A program made the position numbers and the translations under genes. From Clostridia bacterium (GTDB taxonomy: Bacteria > Bacillota > Clostridia > Oscillospirales > CAG-272): a stretch of DNA of 53,985 nt. The notes beneath the pieces were generated by a model. That model was not told the origin of the DNA. It ran no database searches and saw only the letters and a program-made list of their open reading frames with translations. This document shows, piece after piece, positions 1 through 8,232 of this stretch (position 1 is its first letter; each line of letters starts with the position of its first letter). The DNA lies in contig JAGASP010000073.1 of the NCBI GenBank assembly GCA_017621695.1, forward strand, positions 1-53,985, in the 5' to 3' direction.

Positions 1-7
1 AACTCGA

Positions 8-137
8 TATGATATAAATCCGCGCTCACGCAGTGAGCATATCGAGTGCGTCAGCACATATCGAACGCGTCAGCGTATATCGAAAATCCGCTTCAGCGGA
101 TTTATATCGACGCGTAGTGTCCTTAAGGGCACTACGC
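8..137. repeat. Array of five short hairpins separated by a constant ATATCGA heptamer (family E)
   Basis: Five consecutive inverted repeats occur with the same heptamer ATATCGA between them (39-45, 58-64, 77-83, 104-110). The stems are GCTCAC/GTGAGC (24-38), GTGC/GCAC (46-57), ACGC/GCGT (65-76), AAATCCGC/GCGGATTT (84-103) and GCGTAGTG/CACTACGC (112-137). Stem sequences differ completely while pairing is kept, and three loops contain the bases TCA. The array lies just past the 3' end of tmcAL and may extend beyond the left window edge. Function is unknown; a 3' UTR structure or a REP-like repeat cluster are both possible. Confidence 0.85.
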
Positions 138-157
138 ATAGCAACAGCTTTTTTATT

Positions 158-1390
158 TTACTTTTCAATCAAAGGCGTTTTTCTCATAAACCACCCTGCA
201 TCATGCGGCGCAGGGAAGCATAACGTATACAGCGCGTCGATGCGCTCACCAAGCACACGCTGACGGCTTTCGGGGGCATCGGCAGGCTTGGTTACAAGCG
301 TAAATTCTTCCGCCAAGGCACACTTTCTCCACACGGAAAGAAATGCACGCCCGCGCTGACTTGCGGCCAGCACGACGGAATAGGACGGACGGTTGCGAAG
401 ATCCTGTACCGTCACACCCGACACGGCAAACAGGATGGCTCGGCGCAACCGCGCTTTGGTATATTGTTTTGTTTCGGCAGAAGCCAGAAATTCTTCAAAA
501 GCGCAGGACGCAAGCGCGCGCTTTTGCAGATGGCAGATGAGTCCATCGCCGCCTTCGGCAATATCGTCATCTTCACGGACGGAAAGAAGACGGAAATGCG
601 TATGCGCATAGCGGTAAAATGCCTCCATAGAAACAGGCGCGCGTTCTTCGCGGATCTCCGACAGAAGTATCTCCAATGCGTCCTGTGGCATGGTGCCGTC
701 CAGCACTGCGGAGAGACATACGGGATCACACGCCGCTTCTTGTATCAATTTCCGCAAAGAAGTAGCGGAGGGATAGGCCGCATTTGTCAAAAGCTCGTCA
801 CGGTAGTCCTGACCCAAGCGGCGAACCGTGTGGGGGGCCATATCCGATCCAAGACGCTGGATGGCGGCAAGATATGCGATCCCCAGAAGATCGTTGGAGG
901 AAGGGAAGGACTCCGGAAGTGTACTGTCTGAACTCCTGAGCGCTTGCGTGTAGGCCGTCGCGGTTCCCACACCGTCCCGACAGAGGGAGGCGTATACTTC
1001 CGTAAACTCCGCAGAGGAAATCAGGTCAGCCGCACGGCGCATCAAAGGGAGCTTGCCGCACTCGCTGCCAAAGAGGAGATGCGTGCATCCCATTTGAGAA
1101 AGAATACTCACCCCGCCCATGGAGAAGTGTTCGGCACTCCCCGATGACCACGGGAAGGGGAGCTCTACAACAAGATCGGCGCCTGCAGCGAGCGCGGTCC
1201 TTGCGCGCGCGTAGGGCTCAAGAACGGCAAATTCACCGCGCTGGGTGGTTTTACCTGACATGACACAGATCACGCATCCGTCCTCGCCGACCAGGCGACG
1301 TGCTTCGGAAAGCAGATATGCGTGTCCGTTGTGCAGAGGATTCAGCTCGCAGATCACGCCAACCGTGTGACCGTTATATGAAATAGCCAT
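158..1390 (-). CDS. tmcAL: tRNA(Met) cytidine acetate ligase TmcAL (YlbM family)
   Basis: The 410-residue product matches the TmcAL family in length and motifs. TmcAL uses acetate and ATP to make N4-acetylcytidine at the wobble position of elongator tRNA-Met, in the cytoplasm. An N-terminal nucleotidyltransferase fold is shown by GVICELNPLHNGH (residues 11-23, with the HxGH-type HNGH at 20-23), then MSGKTTQRGEF (about 44-54) and PFPWSSGSAEHF (about 78-89). The start is supported by AAAGGAGG about 6 bases upstream. It lies 32 bases downstream of the DUF4317 gene on the same strand and is probably co-transcribed with it. The assignment is by family recognition; older annotations call this a nucleotidyltransferase. 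Confidence 0.9.
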   Translation of the reverse strand: MAISYNGHTVGVICELNPLHNGHAYLLSEARRLVGEDGCVICVMSGKTTQRGEFAVLEPYARARTALAAGADLVVELPFPWSSGSAEHFSMGGVSILSQMGCTHLLFGSECGKLPLMRRAADLISSAEFTEVYASLCRDGVGTATAYTQALRSSDSTLPESFPSSNDLLGIAYLAAIQRLGSDMAPHTVRRLGQDYRDELLTNAAYPSATSLRKLIQEAACDPVCLSAVLDGTMPQDALEILLSEIREERAPVSMEAFYRYAHTHFRLLSVREDDDIAEGGDGLICHLQKRALASCAFEEFLASAETKQYTKARLRRAILFAVSGVTVQDLRNRPSYSVVLAASQRGRAFLSVWRKCALAEEFTLVTKPADAPESRQRVLGERIDALYTLCFPAPHDAGWFMRKTPLIEK

Positions 1391-1422
1391 CCTTGGCCTC
1401 CTTTCGGTGGGATTGGAAGTTT

Positions 1423-2553
1423 TCAGTCCTCCATGCGGATGTCGATGCCGTTGACCTCGGCACCCTCGTCGGCGCGGATGAGGATGTACCGCACCCCGTC
1501 GATCACCCTCGTTTCCACGAGATCCCGCTTTTCGGGATTGACCTTGATGACAACGTCGGGGGTCTTGACCTCGAAGCGCTTGACGTCCATCATGTTTTTG
1601 GGATTGACCAGCGCGTCGTTTCCAAAGCTCTGGTCAAATTGTTTTTCAAAATGCTCCACGCCTTCCGGGGATACACCGCCGAATTCCAGCATATCGCGGA
1701 GGGTGTATTTGTCAATGGCGAGTGGCTCATCCTTGTGCTCCTTATGGTCTTCTACGGTGTGGCAGAGCTGTGCGTGCACCGATTGGATCATCTTGAGGGA
1801 GCAGGCTTCCCCTGCGGATTCCGCCAGAAGTCCGCGGAAGGCTTCGGTCTGCTCTTTGGCGGGAAGCGGCAGACGCTGTGTGCCGAACAGACTTTTTGCC
1901 AGCTCATCCTGACTGTCATCCTTGCTCTTGGTGTAGTACAGTGCGCCGTACAGGTTGGTGGCGCGATGGTCAAACGCAGGGAACATAAAGCCCACCTGCG
2001 GCGCAGAGATCACCGCGTCGGGCAAAAGATTGCAAAAGCAGCTTTCCTTGACGTGATAGGAAAGCGCGGGCTTGGTGGTCACGACGGGACAAACCGCGCA
2101 AACGATGTAACGGAAGGTTTCGGCGGCATCGTCGGACTTGCGGCCGTCCTTGCTGTAAGAAAATACGTCGTAGGTGTCCGCCGCCAAAAGGATCATGAAG
2201 CTCCCTTCTTGACGGAAGGAGGAGATGATCTGCTTGTAAAGCTCAGAGACCGATTCATCATCCGATAGCCCGCTGTCCCGAAGCTTCATGAGCAGCTTGT
2301 GCTCGTTCCCATCGGCAACTTGGGTCGTGCTGAAATCAATGTCCAAAAGATTGATGCCGTGGCCGCCTGAAAGCGTTTTGCGAAGAAGAGAGAGCACATG
2401 GTCTGCCTCACTCTCGCTCATGAGTCCGAGGGACTGGTCGGTCGTCGAAATGATCTCCTTGTTTTCATTGACAAAGCACGCACGGATGCGGCTGATGGCG
2501 GATTTTTCTCTTTTGTATCTGCGCCGAATTTCGGCAATTTCTTTTTCTGTCAT
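1423..2553 (-). CDS. DUF4317 family protein
   Basis: This 376-residue protein is recognised as the DUF4317 family, common in Clostridia and of unknown function. It begins with a basic helical stretch (MTEKEIAEIRRRYKREKSAI) and is rich in acidic and polar residues, with no signal peptide or membrane segment, so it should be cytoplasmic. The start is preceded by a CGGAG ribosome site. It is upstream of tmcAL in the same direction and downstream of the rpmF terminator, so it probably begins its own transcript. The sequence gives no catalytic motif that I can name. Confidence 0.85.
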   Translation of the reverse strand: MTEKEIAEIRRRYKREKSAISRIRACFVNENKEIISTTDQSLGLMSESEADHVLSLLRKTLSGGHGINLLDIDFSTTQVADGNEHKLLMKLRDSGLSDDESVSELYKQIISSFRQEGSFMILLAADTYDVFSYSKDGRKSDDAAETFRYIVCAVCPVVTTKPALSYHVKESCFCNLLPDAVISAPQVGFMFPAFDHRATNLYGALYYTKSKDDSQDELAKSLFGTQRLPLPAKEQTEAFRGLLAESAGEACSLKMIQSVHAQLCHTVEDHKEHKDEPLAIDKYTLRDMLEFGGVSPEGVEHFEKQFDQSFGNDALVNPKNMMDVKRFEVKTPDVVIKVNPEKRDLVETRVIDGVRYILIRADEGAEVNGIDIRMED

Positions 2554-2611
2554 GGTATACTCCGTTATATATGAATTCTAAGATCGGAAAGTAGGGGTCA
2601 CCGCTGAGGAT

Positions 2612-2664
2612 AAAACAAAAGGGATTCGTTCGTACCTCGATGGGTAGACGGAATCCCTTTGTTT
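2612..2664 (-). terminator. Terminator after rpmF
   Basis: On the minus strand a stem AAAGGGATTC...GAATCCCTTT encloses a spacer of about 25 bases and is followed by TTGTTTT. It lies about 50 bases after the rpmF stop and should end the yceD-rpmF transcript. Confidence 0.75.
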
Positions 2665-2715
2665 GCTGCAAGGCATCGCGATCGCGTGTGATTGCAACAG
2701 AAAACCTCAGGCAAA

Positions 2716-2910
2716 TTATGCGTCCTGCTTAATGTCCAGAACCTTCTTGCCGTTGTAGTAACCGCAAACGGGGCAAACCTGATGATGCTTGATCATCTCG
2801 TTGCACTCGGGGTTAGAACACTTGCAAAGACCGACAACTTCCAGCTTGGTGTTGTTGGATCTTCTGGTATTTCTGCGAGCCTTGGATACTTTACGCTTTG
2901 GTACTGCCAT
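2716..2910 (-). CDS. rpmF: 50S ribosomal protein L32
   Basis: The 64-residue protein begins MAVPKRKVSKARRNTRRS, the classic L32 N-terminus (bL32). Cysteines at 29, 31, 36, 46 and 49, including the CPVC pair, supply a zinc ribbon, so this is the zinc-binding (C+) form. It is a component of the large ribosomal subunit. A very strong AGGAGGAGG-type site precedes the start. It sits downstream of the YceD/DUF177 gene, the widely conserved yceD-rpmF order, and is followed by a strong terminator. Confidence 0.97.
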   Translation of the reverse strand: MAVPKRKVSKARRNTRRSNNTKLEVVGLCKCSNPECNEMIKHHQVCPVCGYYNGKKVLDIKQDA

Positions 2911-3039
2911 TTTGCCACCTCCTCCTGGGCTTTGCGGAACACGGTATCCTCAGACACCGTACCCTCTATCTGACCACCCTTGCGGGTATCATTCTGAATT
3001 TGAATTTTTGTTTTGCTTTCCAATCGGACAAGCGTGAGA

Positions 3040-3570
3040 TCACGACTTCTCGGAATCCTCGTCCTCGTCGAACTTGAGGGATGCGAGCACCGCCCAACGG
3101 GGGTCGATCTCCTTTTCGGGGCATCCGCAGGCACCTTCGCGCTTGGGCTTGCCGCATTTGGGACAAAGCCCGGGGCAATCCTCAGAACACAAAAGGCGCA
3201 TGGGGAAGCTCAAAATCAGGGACTCACGAACCGCGTCATCGATGTCGAGAAATCCGCCCTTGACGATCACGAACTCGTCTACGTTGTCTTCCTCCTGCTC
3301 CTCGGTCAGCGTTCCTTCGGTTACGACGGTACGCTCAAAGGGAAGGGAATAGACGTCCGAAATTTCGCTGAGGCAACGGGCACATTCACCGCTGTAGGGA
3401 ATGTCGGCTACCGCCAAAAGACGCATATAGCCGCCTCGGTTGGTAATTTCACCCGTGACACGCGCTTCATCGGTAAAGACGATGCCCTCGAGAGGCTCGG
3501 GCTCAAGAAGAAAATCAATGACCATCCGGTTGGTTTCACCGCGAAGCATGGGGCGAAGATCCAGATTCAT
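3040..3570 (-). CDS. YceD / DUF177 family protein
   Basis: A 176-residue DUF177 (YceD-like) protein. Family members are linked to large-ribosomal-subunit assembly or 23S rRNA accumulation, and the gene is normally placed next to rpmF, as here. A first Cys pair occurs in GECARCLSEI (about 60-69). The C-terminal part carries a cysteine cluster (CSEDCPGLCPKCG, then ACGCPEKEIDPRW) that should bind a metal, followed by the DPRWAVL family signature. GAAAGGAG precedes the ATG, and a consensus promoter lies 49-77 bases upstream. The exact role is inferred from family context. Confidence 0.9.
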   Translation of the reverse strand: MNLDLRPMLRGETNRMVIDFLLEPEPLEGIVFTDEARVTGEITNRGGYMRLLAVADIPYSGECARCLSEISDVYSLPFERTVVTEGTLTEEQEEDNVDEFVIVKGGFLDIDDAVRESLILSFPMRLLCSEDCPGLCPKCGKPKREGACGCPEKEIDPRWAVLASLKFDEDEDSEKS

Positions 3571-3618
3571 AGCTTTCTCCTTTCCTGTCTTTCATGTGTG
3601 CAAAACACGACAAGGATA

Positions 3619-3647
3619 ATTATAACCGATTTCGGATAAATTGTCAA
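3619..3647 (-). promoter_or_regulatory. Consensus promoter for yceD-rpmF
   Basis: Read on the minus strand, TTGACA and TATAAT are separated by exactly 17 bases, upstream of the DUF177 start at 3570. Both hexamers match the housekeeping sigma-A consensus perfectly. Confidence 0.85.
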
Positions 3648-3811
3648 TAGTTTTTTTGAATTTTCTTTCGGCGAAACAAACATTTTTCTGCGAAAAATCG
3701 CTTGTTCGGTAGGTAAAAAACAGAAAAACAAAAAGCTGGTAGAGGTGACAAAAAAATTTAAAAGAAATTTGTATTTTTTTTGCTTTTACTATAGATTTTT
3801 TTGGGCTTTTA

Positions 3812-3820
3812 TGTTATAAT
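3812..3820 (+). promoter_or_regulatory. Extended -10 promoter element of the hydrogenase operon
   Basis: TG-T-TATAAT is an extended -10 about 45 bases before the first operon gene. No good -35 exists 17 bases upstream (TAGATT), consistent with an extended-10 or activator-dependent promoter. The 3571-3864 interval is otherwise AT-rich with no gene; I saw no clear Rex operator in it. Confidence 0.6.
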
Positions 3821-3864
3821 AATATGAAATCATTTGATTTATTTTAACGGGAGGTTATGTTCAA

Positions 3865-4359
3865 ATGAAAAAGAAACTGACAACAGTCGTATTCCACGGC
3901 ACACCCGAGCAGGAAAAGGAGCTCATCGCCGTCATTGACAAGTACAAGGATGTCAAGGGTAAGATGATGCCCATCCTGCAGGAGGCTCAGGCAATCTACG
4001 GCTATCTGCCCATCGAGGTGCAGAAAATCATCGCTGAGCGCACCGGTATTTCTCTGGAAGAGATCTACGGTGTCGTCTCCTTCTACGCGCAGTTCAAGCT
4101 CAACCCCGAGGGTGAGGTTGCTGTCGCAGTTTGTCTCGGTACCGCTTGCTACGTCAAGGGCTCCGGTGACATCATTGAGGAATGCTCCAGAATTCTGGGT
4201 GTTCCCGTAGGCAGCACTTCTGCTGACGGTAAGTACTCTCTGGAGGCTACCCGTTGCATCGGTGCCTGCGGTCTGGCTCCTGTCCTGACCATCAACGGCG
4301 AAGTTTACGGCCGTCTGGTTGCCAAGGATATGGAAGGCATTCTCGCAAAGTATATGTAA
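3865..4359 (+). CDS. hydC: NuoE-like [2Fe-2S] subunit of bifurcating [FeFe]-hydrogenase (HydC)
   Basis: This 164-residue protein is a NuoE/HydC-type subunit: an N-terminal helical bundle, then a thioredoxin-like fold binding one [2Fe-2S] cluster through Cys90, Cys95, Cys131 and Cys135 (CLGTAC ... CIGAC). In HydABC enzymes it passes electrons between the NADH/FMN subunit and the hydrogenase subunit. It is first in a ten-gene plus-strand operon ending with hydB and hydA. GGGAGG precedes the ATG. The hydC name follows operon context; on sequence alone it could serve another NuoEF-type dehydrogenase. Confidence 0.9.
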   Translation: MKKKLTTVVFHGTPEQEKELIAVIDKYKDVKGKMMPILQEAQAIYGYLPIEVQKIIAERTGISLEEIYGVVSFYAQFKLNPEGEVAVAVCLGTACYVKGSGDIIEECSRILGVPVGSTSADGKYSLEATRCIGACGLAPVLTINGEVYGRLVAKDMEGILAKYM

Positions 4360-4389
4360 TTTTCATCCTGTTGACAGGAGCTTGGCTAT

Positions 4390-4740
4390 ATGAAAATTTC
4401 TGTAATCAAGGATCTGCTGGATGCCGAGGTCGTGTGCGGCGAGGAATTTCTCGATCATGAGGTTCACTCCGCTTGCGGCAGTGACATGATGAGTGACGTG
4501 CTCGCATATGTCAAGGATCAGGCAGTACTGCTCACAGGACTTGTCAATCCTCAGGTGATCCGAACTGCGGAAATGATGGACATGGTGTGCATCGTTTTTG
4601 TTCGCTCCAAGACCCCCTCCGAGGAAATGATCCGCCTTGCAAAGGAGTCTGATATGGTCATCCTTTGCACCAAAAAGAGAATGTACGAGGCGTGCGGTAA
4701 GCTCTACCTCGGCGGACTCGGCGTCAGTGCGGTGAAGTAA
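4390..4740 (+). CDS. DRTGG-domain protein, hydrogenase-operon copy 1
   Basis: A 116-residue protein resembling stand-alone DRTGG domains: a small alpha/beta fold with LLTGLVNPQVIRTAEMMDM (about 48-66) and a C-terminal segment ending LGGLGVSAVK. It has four cysteines. DRTGG domains occur in regulators and near phosphotransacetylase and HPr kinase; their ligand is not established. The gene is followed after one base by a GHKL ATPase, and a second DRTGG gene occurs at 6510, so the two presumably work in the same sensing block. Function is inferred from context only. Confidence 0.75.
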   Translation: MKISVIKDLLDAEVVCGEEFLDHEVHSACGSDMMSDVLAYVKDQAVLLTGLVNPQVIRTAEMMDMVCIVFVRSKTPSEEMIRLAKESDMVILCTKKRMYEACGKLYLGGLGVSAVK

Positions 4741-4741
4741 T

Positions 4742-5167
4742 ATGAATGAGGCAGTAAGATTTCATTTTGTGGTGGACGGAGAGGATTTTACCTCTGCGGG
4801 TCAAGCCTCGGTGCAGGTCAAAAAGAACCTGCGCAGACTGGGCATCCCCCCCGAGATCATCCGCAAAATATCCATCGCCATGTACGAGGGAGAGATCAAT
4901 ATGGTCATCCACGCAAACGGCGGTGAAGCGGAGGTGCTCGTATATGAGGACCGCGTCGAGATGATCCTTACCGACCGCGGCCCCGGTATCGCCAATATCG
5001 AAGACGCAATGAAGGAAGGCTATTCAACAGCTCCCGATAACGTGCGTTCTCTCGGCTTTGGCGCCGGCATGGGACTTCCCAACATGAAGCGCTATACCGA
5101 CGGCATGAAGATCGAATCCGTCGTAGGTGAAGGTACTACCATCACCATGACCGTCAATCTGACTTGA
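4742..5167 (+). CDS. GHKL ATPase, anti-sigma-factor (RsbW/SpoIIAB)-like
   Basis: A 141-residue stand-alone histidine-kinase-type ATPase domain. Visible motifs are the N box (YEGEINMVIHANGG, about 49-62), the G1 box (LTDRGPGI, about 77-84) and the G2 region (GFGAGMGLPNMKRYTD, about 104-119). This layout fits the RsbW/SpoIIAB serine-kinase class. It starts one base after the DRTGG gene, so translation is probably coupled. A role in a phospho-relay or partner-switch linked to hydrogenase expression is inference; no target is encoded alongside. Confidence 0.85.
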   Translation: MNEAVRFHFVVDGEDFTSAGQASVQVKKNLRRLGIPPEIIRKISIAMYEGEINMVIHANGGEAEVLVYEDRVEMILTDRGPGIANIEDAMKEGYSTAPDNVRSLGFGAGMGLPNMKRYTDGMKIESVVGEGTTITMTVNLT

Positions 5168-5221
5168 TTCTTCCTTTGCCGTTTAAATTTCGGCACAGCC
5201 GGGAAAGGAGACACGGGCATT

Positions 5222-6535
5222 ATGAACTCGTATGAACATTCTGTATCTCTTGACCTAACACGCTGTACGGGATGCACGGCTTGCCTGAAGCATTGCCCGA
5301 CGGAGGCCATCCGCATCAAGGACGGCCACGCACAAATCAATCCCGATCGCTGTATCGACTGTGGCATTTGCATCAAGATCTGCCCCAGCAAGGCCAAAAA
5401 AGCCACATACAGCCGTTTGGATAAAGTACTCAAGCGCAAGTATAAAATTGCATTGCCCGCGCCTTCCCTGTACGGCCAGTTTGAAGATCTTGATGACGTG
5501 GATTTTGTTTTGCAGGGTCTCAAGAACATCGGCTTTGACGATGTGTTTGAGGTCTCCAAGGCGGCCGAGCTCGTCTCGGCATATACCCGTCTGTATCTGA
5601 AAACAGAGGGTATTCCCAAGCCTGTCATCAATTCCGCGTGTCCCGTTGTGCTTCGCTTGATCTCTCTCAGATATCCAACCCTGAAAGAACACATCATGCA
5701 GCTCCTGCCCCCCATGGAGATCGCCGCGAGATTGGCTCGTGAGCGCGCTATGAAGGAGCATCCCGAGCTCTCACGCGAAGACATCTGTATCTGCTTTATT
5801 TCTCCCTGTCCCGCCAAGGTCAGTTACGTCCGAAACGGGTTCGGAGACTACAAAAGCGAAGTGGACGAGGTTTTGTCCATCAGCGACGTTTACTTTAATC
5901 TGATCAATGTCATGCGTCGTCAGCATCAGCCCGACCAGCTTTCCGAATCCGGTGTGATCGGTATCAGCTGGGCAACGACGGGCGGTGAGGCTTCCGCCTT
6001 ATTTAATGATAAATATTTGGCGGCGGACGGCATTGATAACGTCAACCGTGTCTTGGAACAGTTGGATAACGGCAATATCTCGGGTCTTGAGTTTGTCGAG
6101 CTCAATGCTTGCCCCGGTGGGTGTGTGGGCGGCGCGATGGTAGTGGAGAATCCCTTCGTCGCCAAAGCAAGACTCCAGACGCTTCGCAGATACCTGCCGG
6201 TATCTCAAACCAAGCTGACAGGGGACGAACGGGATTATATCCCGCAAAACTTTTTCTTCGATGAGCTTCCTACTTATATGCCCATCCAACGCCTCAGTGC
6301 GAATTTTGGCGAATCTCTCCGTATGATGGCCGTCATCCAAAAGCTGCACGAAGCCCTGCCGGGCATCGACTGCGGTGCTTGCGGTGCCCCCAACTGCCGA
6401 GCCTTTGCCGAGGACGTGGTCTGCGGCCGATCCCCAGAGGATGGCTGCGTGCTTCTCCAAAAGCAACAGCTGGAGGTGCTCTTGAAATCCAAAGAGGAGG
6501 AACAAAACCGTGACAGTGCAACAACTGGCAGCTGA
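5222..6535 (+). CDS. [FeFe]-hydrogenase-like Fe-S protein, putative H2/redox sensor (HydS-like)
   Basis: This 437-residue protein begins with two [4Fe-4S] ferredoxin motifs (Cys15/18/21/25 and Cys44/47/50/54). It continues with a shortened H-cluster-type domain that keeps the cluster-binding cysteines in degenerate motifs: NSACP (Cys140), SPCPAK (Cys196) and NACPGGC (Cys297, Cys301). It ends with a further Fe-S motif (DCGACGAPNC ... C401 ... C409) of the 4Fe-4S family. It lacks the full catalytic signatures and the PAS domain found in many sensory hydrogenases. Its position among ATPase, DRTGG and PHP genes suggests signalling rather than bulk H2 turnover. It overlaps the next gene by 26 bases. 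Confidence 0.8.
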   Translation: MNSYEHSVSLDLTRCTGCTACLKHCPTEAIRIKDGHAQINPDRCIDCGICIKICPSKAKKATYSRLDKVLKRKYKIALPAPSLYGQFEDLDDVDFVLQGLKNIGFDDVFEVSKAAELVSAYTRLYLKTEGIPKPVINSACPVVLRLISLRYPTLKEHIMQLLPPMEIAARLARERAMKEHPELSREDICICFISPCPAKVSYVRNGFGDYKSEVDEVLSISDVYFNLINVMRRQHQPDQLSESGVIGISWATTGGEASALFNDKYLAADGIDNVNRVLEQLDNGNISGLEFVELNACPGGCVGGAMVVENPFVAKARLQTLRRYLPVSQTKLTGDERDYIPQNFFFDELPTYMPIQRLSANFGESLRMMAVIQKLHEALPGIDCGACGAPNCRAFAEDVVCGRSPEDGCVLLQKQQLEVLLKSKEEEQNRDSATTGS

Positions 6536-6839
6536 GCTTTCTTTGGTTTCGTTGGCGCTTCCCGATCCTCAAAGAGAAGTGGAGGGTGTCTATATCGGAG
6601 ACCTGCTTTCCTGGGTCATGGGGAGAGCACAAAGCGGAAACGCATGGATCACCATTATGTCCAACCTCAATATTGTGGCTGTGGCAACGTTGGCTGATGT
6701 TTCCTGCATCATTCTCGCCGAGGGTGTGACTCCGGACGAGCAGGTAAAGGAAACCGCCGCGAGTAAGGATATCAATATCCTTGCTACGGATATGACCGCG
6801 TATCAAGTAGCTTCCGCACTGTCGGGATTGGGTTTATGA
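6510..6839 (+). CDS. DRTGG-domain protein, hydrogenase-operon copy 2
   Basis: A 109-residue protein similar in size and layout to the DRTGG protein at 4390: VYIGDLLSWVMG (about 27-38), a central beta/alpha region with ILAEGVTPDEQVKETAA, and a C-terminal helix. The start lies inside the preceding gene (26-base overlap), preceded by AGAGGAGG, so the two are translationally coupled. Its stop overlaps the next start in an ATGA. It is one of two divergent DRTGG copies in the operon, which may form a heteromer. The role is unknown. Confidence 0.75.
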   Translation: MTVQQLAAELSLVSLALPDPQREVEGVYIGDLLSWVMGRAQSGNAWITIMSNLNIVAVATLADVSCIILAEGVTPDEQVKETAASKDINILATDMTAYQVASALSGLGL

Positions 6840-7576
6840 ATCGCTACTATTACGATTTTCATATCCATTCCTGTTTGTCGCCTTGCGGTGACAATGACAT
6901 GACCCCGAACAACATCGCGGGCGTGTGTGCGTTGGCAGGCCTGCAGATCGCGGCATTGACCGATCATAACTCCGTCAAAAACTGTCCTGCCTTTTATCAG
7001 GCGGCCAAAAAGCAAGGCATCATTCCCATTGCGGGAATGGAGCTGACAACGGCGGAGGATATCCACGTCGTTTGTCTCTTTGAAGAACTGGCAGATGCCA
7101 TGGCCTTCGGAGATGCCGTGGATGAACGACGGATCCGCATCTCCAACCGCGTGGATATTTTCGGTGACCAGATCATTATGAACGCCGAGGATGAGCCCAT
7201 CGGCATAGAGGAGGATCTTCTTCCCAATGCAACGATGCTCTCACTTGACGATGTCCCACCCCTGGTGGAGCAGTACCGCGGCGTGTGCTTTCCCGCCCAT
7301 ATCGACAGGGATGCCAACGGTATCATTGCCATCCTCGGTACGGTTCCCGAACATCCCGCTTTCGCTTGTGCTGAGCTGAGGGACTATATAAATAAGGAAG
7401 AATATCAAGCCAAATACCCCATTTTACAAAACAAACGCCTGCTTTGCGGATCCGATGCCCACTATCTGTGGGACATCCGCGACGCAGAAGCATATTTCGA
7501 CTTGGAGGACGAACCCTATAGCGGGGATTTCGTGCGCCATCAGCTGTTCTTACACTTGAAAGGAGAAAAAGCATGA
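6836..7576 (+). CDS. PHP-domain phosphoesterase
   Basis: A 246-residue PHP-domain metallohydrolase. The metal-binding motifs are FHIHSCLSPCGDNDM (about 6-20), LTDHNSV (about 41-47), GMELTTAEDIHVVCLF (about 66-81), a later FPAHIDR (about 150-156) and CGSDAHY near the C-terminus. PHP enzymes hydrolyse phosphoester bonds in nucleotides or small phosphates. Here it is joined by four-base overlaps to both neighbours, so it belongs tightly to the hydrogenase regulatory block. A role in turning over a signalling nucleotide is speculation. Confidence 0.88.
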   Translation: MNRYYYDFHIHSCLSPCGDNDMTPNNIAGVCALAGLQIAALTDHNSVKNCPAFYQAAKKQGIIPIAGMELTTAEDIHVVCLFEELADAMAFGDAVDERRIRISNRVDIFGDQIIMNAEDEPIGIEEDLLPNATMLSLDDVPPLVEQYRGVCFPAHIDRDANGIIAILGTVPEHPAFACAELRDYINKEEYQAKYPILQNKRLLCGSDAHYLWDIRDAEAYFDLEDEPYSGDFVRHQLFLHLKGEKA

Positions 7577-8121
7577 AAGAGCTGTCCTTGAACGTGCTTG
7601 ACATCGCCAAAAACTCCGTCAAGGCAAATGCAACACTCATTGGCATCTCCCTTGTCGAGGAAGGGAACAAGCTCACCTTGACCATCACGGACAACGGTTG
7701 CGGCATGAAACCCGAGGTCGTGGAGACCGTGGTCAATCCCTTCTATACGACGCGTACCACGCGTAAGGTCGGTATGGGTGTTCCTCTTTTGATCCTCGCC
7801 GCCGAACAGACGGGAGGCAACGTGACCGTTTCGTCGCGTCATGAAGAGGCATATCCCCAAGACCACGGTACAGTGGTAACGGCCGTTTTTTATACCGATC
7901 ACATTGATTTTACCCCCATCGGTGATTTGGTTTCCACCATGGAGACGCTCATTATGGGAAGCCCGGAGATCGACTTCACCTTTGTCCATGACAGAAACGG
8001 GAAAATCGTGGAGTTGGACACCCGTCAGCTCCGCGAGGTGCTGGGAGACGTTCCTCTGGACAGCTTCGAGGTGATCCAATGGATCGGAGACTTTTTGCGG
8101 GAGCAATATTCCGCAGAGTGA
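7573..8121 (+). CDS. GHKL ATPase domain protein, hydrogenase-operon copy 2
   Basis: A 182-residue protein with a histidine-kinase-like ATP-binding domain: N box LNVLDIAKNSVKANA (about 6-20), G1 DNGCGM (about 41-46), and NPFYTTRTTRKVGMGVPLL (about 56-74). No DHp (phospho-acceptor) domain is present, so it is not a complete sensor kinase. The C-terminal 70 residues are an extra segment with no motif I recognise. The start overlaps the PHP gene stop by four bases. This is the last gene of the regulatory block before a 111-base gap. Confidence 0.85.
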   Translation: MKELSLNVLDIAKNSVKANATLIGISLVEEGNKLTLTITDNGCGMKPEVVETVVNPFYTTRTTRKVGMGVPLLILAAEQTGGNVTVSSRHEEAYPQDHGTVVTAVFYTDHIDFTPIGDLVSTMETLIMGSPEIDFTFVHDRNGKIVELDTRQLREVLGDVPLDSFEVIQWIGDFLREQYSAE

Positions 8122-8232
8122 TACTGTTTCAAAGCCATGATCCGAGCCCCTAAAAGAGAGCGGGTCACGGGTAGAAACGGTGGATAATCGTATTCAAAAA
8201 TTTGATATACCAAGGAAAGGAAAGAAAACATC

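Noticed and set aside
3571..3864. Rex redox-repressor operator upstream of the hydrogenase operon
   Set aside because: The closest dyad (ACAAA...TTTGT around 3749-3772) does not match the TTGTTAA-N4-TTAACAA consensus and is in low-complexity AT sequence.
8122..8232. Internal promoter or RNA element before the small ferredoxin gene
   Set aside because: The 111-base gap has an AT-rich GATATA but no convincing -35, and no stable conserved fold that I can see; left unassigned.
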